Shown here in pieces: positions 59,908 to 64,000 of a stretch of 64,000 bases of DNA. The translations under genes were made by a program, and so were the position numbers. A model generated the notes under the pieces. The model saw nothing but the letters and a program-made list of their open reading frames with translations. It was not told where the DNA came from and made no database searches. Source of the DNA: Salinarimonas rosea DSM 21201 (lineage in GTDB: Bacteria; Pseudomonadota; Alphaproteobacteria; Rhizobiales; Beijerinckiaceae); the NCBI RefSeq assembly GCF_000429045.1, contig NZ_AUBC01000012.1, positions 1 through 64,000 of the forward strand, written 5' to 3'. Every line of letters starts with the position of its first letter. Position 1 is the stretch's first letter.

Positions 59908-61404
59908 TCAGCGGAACGGCGGCTCGTCGAAGGACCTCAGCTTGCGCGAATGCAACGAGGTCTTCTGCCCGCGCAGGATGTCGAGGGCGGAGAGGCCGAT
60001 CATCAGGTGCTCGCCCACCGCGCGCTGGTAGAAGGCCGAGGCCGCGCCCGGCAGCTTGATCTCGCCGTGCAGCGGCTTGTCGGAGACGCAGAGCAGCGTG
60101 CCGTAGGGCACGCGCAGGCGGTAGCCCTGGGCGGCGATGGTGCCGCTCTCCATGTCGATCGCGATGGCGCGCGAGAGGTTGAAGCGGCGGCGCTCCTGCG
60201 TCCAGCGCAGCTCCCAGTTCCGGTCGTCGTTGGTGACCACGGTGCCGGTGCGCAGCCGGCGCTTGAGCAGCTCGCCGGCCTCGCCGGTCACTTGCGCGGC
60301 GGCCTCCTGGAGCGCGATCTGCACCTCGGCCAGCGCCGGGATCGGCACCTCCGGCGGTACCAGCGCGTCGAGTATGTGGTCCTGGCGCAGGTAGGCGTGG
60401 GCGAGCACGTAGTCGCCGATCGTCTGCGACTGGCGCAGGCCGCCGCAATGGCCGACCATCAGCCAGCAATGCGGGCGCAGCACGGCGAGGTGGTCGCAGA
60501 TCGTCTTGGCGTTGGAGGGGCCCACGCCGATGTTGACGAGCGTCACCCCGTGGCCGTCCTCGCGGGCGAGGTGGTAGGCCGGCATCTGGTAGCGGTGCCA
60601 CGGCGAGCGCGTCATCAGGCTCTCGGCGCTCTCCGACGCGGCGTCGGCGCGCTCCACGACGATGCCGCCGGGCAGCGAGAGCCGCGTGTAGGGGCTGCCC
60701 TCGCGGGCGAGCTCGCCGAGGCTCCACTGCACGAACTGGTCGACGTAGCGGTGGTAGTTCGTCAGCAGGATCCAGGGCTGCACCGCCCGCCAGTCCGAAC
60801 CCGTGTAGTGCACGAGGCGGCGCAGCGAATAGTCGACGCGCACGGCGTCGAAGAGCGCGAGCGGGCGCGCGGGCGCCTCGTCGATGTCCCAGAGCCCGTC
60901 GGCGATCTCGTCGCCCACCTCGGCCAGCGCCGGCGTCGGGAAATGCTGGGCGAGGTCGCTCGCCGTGACGACGCCGTGCGAGAGCTCGTCGCCGCGCTCG
61001 AGCACGTAGGGGTAGGGGATCTCGTGCTCGGAGAGCCCGACCTCGAGCCTCACGCCGTATTCGGAGACGAGCGGGCGCAGCTGCTCGAGCAGGTAGGTGC
61101 GGAACTGGGCCGGGTGGGTCAGCGTGGTCTCGTAGAGGCCCGTCGCCTGCAGCTTGGCATAGGCGCGCTCCGTGCGCGGGGGCGCGCCGTCCCCGGCGTG
61201 GATCACGCGCAGGAGCGGATAGCGGAAGCGGGCGCGCTCCTCGGGCGTCGGCGGCGCGCCGCCGTGGACGAAGCGCGCGACCGCCTCGCGCAGCGCGTCG
61301 GCCGCGCCGTCGTAGAGCGCGCCGAGCCGTGCCACGGCCTCCTCCGCGCTGGCGCAGGCCTCGATCTGCGGCGCGTGCGTCGCTGCGGTCCTCGCCTCGG
61401 CCAT
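59908..61404 (-). CDS. amn: AMP nucleosidase
   Basis: Enzyme of 498 residues that splits AMP to adenine and ribose 5-phosphate. The N-terminal AMP_N domain spans about 15-190 (RYPLLRVIHAG; PYPYVLERGDEL). The phosphorylase-like C-terminal domain shows ITLV-type VTLVNIGVGPSNAKTICDHL, WLMVGHCGGLRQSQTIGDYV, AIAIDMESGTIAAQGYRLRV and LLCVSDKPLHGEIKLPG. Ribosome site GGAGGGG lies 4 nt before the ATG. Convergent with folBK, divergent from trmO. Confidence 0.93.
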   Translation of the reverse strand: MAEARTAATHAPQIEACASAEEAVARLGALYDGAADALREAVARFVHGGAPPTPEERARFRYPLLRVIHAGDGAPPRTERAYAKLQATGLYETTLTHPAQFRTYLLEQLRPLVSEYGVRLEVGLSEHEIPYPYVLERGDELSHGVVTASDLAQHFPTPALAEVGDEIADGLWDIDEAPARPLALFDAVRVDYSLRRLVHYTGSDWRAVQPWILLTNYHRYVDQFVQWSLGELAREGSPYTRLSLPGGIVVERADAASESAESLMTRSPWHRYQMPAYHLAREDGHGVTLVNIGVGPSNAKTICDHLAVLRPHCWLMVGHCGGLRQSQTIGDYVLAHAYLRQDHILDALVPPEVPIPALAEVQIALQEAAAQVTGEAGELLKRRLRTGTVVTNDDRNWELRWTQERRRFNLSRAIAIDMESGTIAAQGYRLRVPYGTLLCVSDKPLHGEIKLPGAASAFYQRAVGEHLMIGLSALDILRGQKTSLHSRKLRSFDEPPFR

Positions 61405-61572
61405 GATCCCCTCCGTCCTGGTCTCGCGCCGGCGCGCGCCGGCCTCCCGCCGCGCGACGGGAGGATGCGCCTGCCCTCTTGCCACCGCGCCCCGCGTCGT
61501 TCCTTGTGACAAGGCCCGGCGACGGGCGCAAGACGGGGACGAGACGCACCCCACGGTGCGAGGGAGAGCGGG

Positions 61573-62106
61573 ATGAGCACGGCGGAGGACGAGGCGGGCG
61601 CCCGGCGCCCGGGCGAGGTGGCGGTGACGCTCCCGGAGCGGACCGACGCGGGCGTCCACTTCATCGGGCGCATCCGCACGCCCTGGACGCGTCGTGAGGA
61701 GTGCCCGAAGAACCCCGCGTCCTCGGACGCGCCGTGCACGATCGAGCTCGATCCGCGCTTCGCCCAGGGGCTCGCCGATCTCGAGACCTTCTCGCACGTG
61801 ATCGTGCTCTACTGGATGGACCGCGCCGCGCGCGATCTCGTGGTCCAGCGCCCGCGCAGCCACGGCGCGCCGCGCGGAGTCTTCGCCCTGCGCTCGCCCG
61901 CGCGCCCGAACCCGATCGCGCTCTCGTGCGTGCGGCTGGAGCGGATCGAAGGCACGCACCTCCATGTCCGCGGCCTCGATTGCCTCGACGGCACACCTCT
62001 GATCGACCTGAAACCGTATCTGCCCAGTATCGATTGTCATCCCGATGCCAGCTTTGGTTGGAAAACTGCGGACACAACGACGAGGCAACACGGGAAAGCG
62101 AGCTGA
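61573..62106 (+). CDS. trmO: tRNA (adenine-N6)-methyltransferase TrmO
   Basis: Protein of 177 residues of the TsaA/TrmO family, which methylates the t6A37 modification in tRNA-Thr using S-adenosylmethionine. Conserved segments: FIGRIRTPWTRREECPKNP, LETFSHVIVLYWMDRAARDL, GVFALRSPARPNPIALSCVR and GTPLIDLKPYLPSIDC. About 25 extra N-terminal residues precede the barrel. The last 20 residues are variable. Confidence 0.88.
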   Translation: MSTAEDEAGARRPGEVAVTLPERTDAGVHFIGRIRTPWTRREECPKNPASSDAPCTIELDPRFAQGLADLETFSHVIVLYWMDRAARDLVVQRPRSHGAPRGVFALRSPARPNPIALSCVRLERIEGTHLHVRGLDCLDGTPLIDLKPYLPSIDCHPDASFGWKTADTTTRQHGKAS

Positions 62107-62211
62107 GGCGCGGTTTTTCTCCCGTCAATAACCAACGTAAAACCTTTTGGGCCGCAGGATCGACCTCGGATGGGCGTCTTCCACGCTTGGAGCGCTCCAA
62201 CAGGGGTGGTC

Positions 62212-64000
62212 ATGGTTCCGTTTCCGGCGAACGAAGCCGAAAGGCTCGCGGCCGTCAGGGCACTGCGTATCCTCGATACCGACGCCGAGGTTTCCTTCGA
62301 CGCCGCCTGTCGCACGGCCGCGCGGCTCGTCGGGACGCCGATCGCGCTCGTCACCGTCGTGGACGAGCACCGGCAATGGTTCAAGGCGCGTCACGGCATC
62401 GGCCTGCGCGAGACCCCGCGGGAGATCTCCTTCTGCACCCATACGATCCTGTCCGACGAGCCGCTCGTCGTGGAGGACACGACCGCCGACCCGCGTTTTC
62501 GCGACAACCCGCTCGTCACCGGGGAGCCGGGCGTGCGCTTCTACGCCGCCGTGCCGCTCGTCCTCGATCCGGGCATCCGCGTCGGCACCGTCTGCGTCAT
62601 CGACACGCGCGCACGGAGCATCGGCGCCGAGGCGGTCGCGGCGCTGAAGGACTGCGCCGCGATGGTGGTGGAGGCGCTGCGCGCCCGGCGGCGGGAGGAG
62701 GAGGCGGGGAGCGACGCCCGCGTCGCCGCGGCCGAGGCGCGCTACCGGGCGCTCGCCGAGGCGCTGCCGCACAAGGTCTGGATCACCGACGCGGCCGGCC
62801 GGACGGTCTTCGAGAACGCGCGGCTGCGCGAGTACCACGGCGGAGACCTCGACTCGCTCGCCGCGCGGATCGCGCTGCGCCATCCCGACGACCACGCGCG
62901 CCTCTCGGCGATGCGCGCTGCCGCGATCGAGTCCGGCTCGTGCGTGGAGACGGAGGGACGCCTGCGCCGCCACGACGGTGCCTACCGCTGGCAGCACCTG
63001 ACCCTGAGCCCGATACGCCGCGACGAGGACGGCGGCGTCGTCGAGTGGCTCGCCGCCTCGCTCGACATCGACGACATCCTGCGCGACCGCGAGCGCCTCG
63101 CGCGGACGACGGAGCTGCTCGAGCTCGCGCTCGAAGCCGGCGGCGCCGGCTGGTTCGAGCGCGACGTCGCCTCGGGCGCGTCCCGACTCTCGCGCGAGAG
63201 CAAGCGCCTGCTCGGCCTGCCGGACGATGCGCCGGACATGCTGGCCGGCGAGGCCTTCCAGGCGCTGATGCACCCCGACGACCACGAACGCGTGCTGCGG
63301 GCCCGAACCGCCGCCCTCGCCACGGGGCGCTCCTACGCCACCGAGTTCCGCGTGCGCCTGCCGAGCGGCCGCACGCGCTGGATCATGGCCGTGGGACGCC
63401 CCAGCCGCGATCCGGAAACCGGTCTCGAGCGCGTGCTCGGGCTCAACATCGACATCACCGAGCGCAAGCTCGTCGAGGATGCCATGCGCCGCTCGGAGGC
63501 GCGGCTGCGCGCCAGCGAGGAGCGGCTCGCCTATGCGCTCGAGGCGACGAACGAGGGCATCTGGGACTGGGACGTGCGCACCGGCGAGGGCTGGCACAGC
63601 GAGCGCTGGGCGCAGATGCTGGGCTATCGCCGCGACGAGGTGAGCACCCACGTCTCGAGCTGGCGTTCGCTGATCCATCCGGAGGATCGGGACGCCGTCG
63701 AGGCGCGCCTGTCGGAGCACCTCGAGGGCGTCACGGCACTCTACGCGAGCGAGCACCGGGTCCGCCACGAGGACGGCTCCTGGCGCTGGATCCTCGATCG
63801 CGGCAAGGTCGTCTCGCGCGACGGTGCGGGCCGGGCGATGCGCATGGTCGGCACCCACACCGACATCACCGACCGCAAGGAGGCGGAGCACCGCGCCGAG
63901 CGCATGGCCCGCCACGACGTGCTGACCGACCTGCCCAACCGCGCGCACTTCCGCGAGCGCCTCGACGAGGCCTTGGAGGCGGCGGCGAAGACGGACGAGA
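62212..64000 (+). CDS. GAF/PAS sensor diguanylate cyclase (GGDEF), cut by window edge
   Basis: At least 596 residues. GAF domain about 1-160 (ILDTDAEVSFDAACRTAARL; SFCTHTILSDEPLVVEDTTA). PAS domains at about 175-290, 300-430 and 435-560 (last two PAS_3 type with HPDDHER and HPEDRDA). The start of a GGDEF domain appears as MARHDVLTDLPNRAHFRERL before the sequence ends. Presumably makes cyclic di-GMP in response to an unknown cytoplasmic signal; an EAL domain may follow outside. ATG 62212 has GGGGTGG upstream; an in-frame ATG at 62170 is less likely. No membrane segment. Confidence 0.88.
   Translation, partial: MVPFPANEAERLAAVRALRILDTDAEVSFDAACRTAARLVGTPIALVTVVDEHRQWFKARHGIGLRETPREISFCTHTILSDEPLVVEDTTADPRFRDNPLVTGEPGVRFYAAVPLVLDPGIRVGTVCVIDTRARSIGAEAVAALKDCAAMVVEALRARRREEEAGSDARVAAAEARYRALAEALPHKVWITDAAGRTVFENARLREYHGGDLDSLAARIALRHPDDHARLSAMRAAAIESGSCVETEGRLRRHDGAYRWQHLTLSPIRRDEDGGVVEWLAASLDIDDILRDRERLARTTELLELALEAGGAGWFERDVASGASRLSRESKRLLGLPDDAPDMLAGEAFQALMHPDDHERVLRARTAALATGRSYATEFRVRLPSGRTRWIMAVGRPSRDPETGLERVLGLNIDITERKLVEDAMRRSEARLRASEERLAYALEATNEGIWDWDVRTGEGWHSERWAQMLGYRRDEVSTHVSSWRSLIHPEDRDAVEARLSEHLEGVTALYASEHRVRHEDGSWRWILDRGKVVSRDGAGRAMRMVGTHTDITDRKEAEHRAERMARHDVLTDLPNRAHFRERLDEALEAAAKTDE

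Noticed and set aside
62170-62211. ATG 62170 as start of the GGDEF protein
   Set aside because: It would add 14 unconserved residues and lacks a ribosome site, whereas GGGGTGG precedes ATG 62212.
1-64000. CRISPR arrays, tRNA, rRNA or a replication origin
   Set aside because: No regularly spaced repeats, cloverleaf-like segments with a TTCGA arm, rRNA sequence or clustered DnaA boxes were noticed on either strand.

Overview
The window is very GC-rich, tightly packed chromosomal DNA. The HWE/HisKA_2-type sensor kinase, the short tyrosine recombinase, the ABC sugar operons and the caa3-type oxidase point to an alphaproteobacterium, probably of the order Hyphomicrobiales. This is inferred from gene content only; no rRNA or tRNA gene is present. 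Most operons use ATGA start/stop overlaps, which helped to fix many starts.

Layout. 1-3.6 kb: a 5'-truncated transposase fragment, then an NMT1/SsuA-type ABC importer in one operon with a DsrE-like protein. 3.7-6.1 kb: a decayed strip with a frameshifted VOC protein, a fasciclin/SodC chimera, an IS6-family relic and a broken M20 hydrolase. 6.1-14.3 kb: a LacI-controlled ribose-type ABC operon (binding protein, ATPase, permease, phosphotriesterase-like hydrolase, GATase1-like protein) next to BtpA, PfkB and TenA-like genes. A second IS6 relic in the opposite orientation lies at 14.6-15.1 kb, so the sugar locus sits between two outward-facing relics. 15.1-16 kb: an M23 peptidase relic and anonymous DNA. 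16-21 kb: a 1564-residue multi-PAS/GAF histidine kinase with its single-domain response regulator and a coupled 39-residue small gene. 21.3-22.4 kb: an intact compact tyrosine recombinase behind a degenerate copy of itself.

22.8-42.3 kb is a sugar-acid locus, mostly on the minus strand. Gfo/Idh dehydrogenase, lactonase-like protein, 6-phosphogluconate-dehydrogenase-like oxidoisomerase, DUF1537 kinase and RuBisCO-like protein match the known D-apiose/D-apionate pathway (ApsD, ApnL, ApnO, OiaK, OiaX or OiaT). It has a ribose-type ABC importer and a second, MalFGK-type importer. Two FadR-type regulators go with a shared operator motif (CTGGTAT...). A D-2-hydroxyacid dehydrogenase and an HpcH/HpaI aldolase complete it.

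42.4-49.5 kb: an eight-gene Mrp/Mbh-type cation/proton antiporter operon with three large antiporter subunits and Mbh-like gene order. 49.6-52.2 kb: a LysR regulator divergent from an MFS transporter. 52.3-58 kb: a caa3 oxidase operon (subunit II with cytochrome c, fused subunits I-III, a small membrane protein, CtaG, a three-haem cytochrome c). 58.1-59.8 kb: folP and a folB-folK fusion. 59.9-62.1 kb: AMP nucleosidase and TrmO. 62.2-64 kb: a GAF/PAS/GGDEF protein cut by the window edge.
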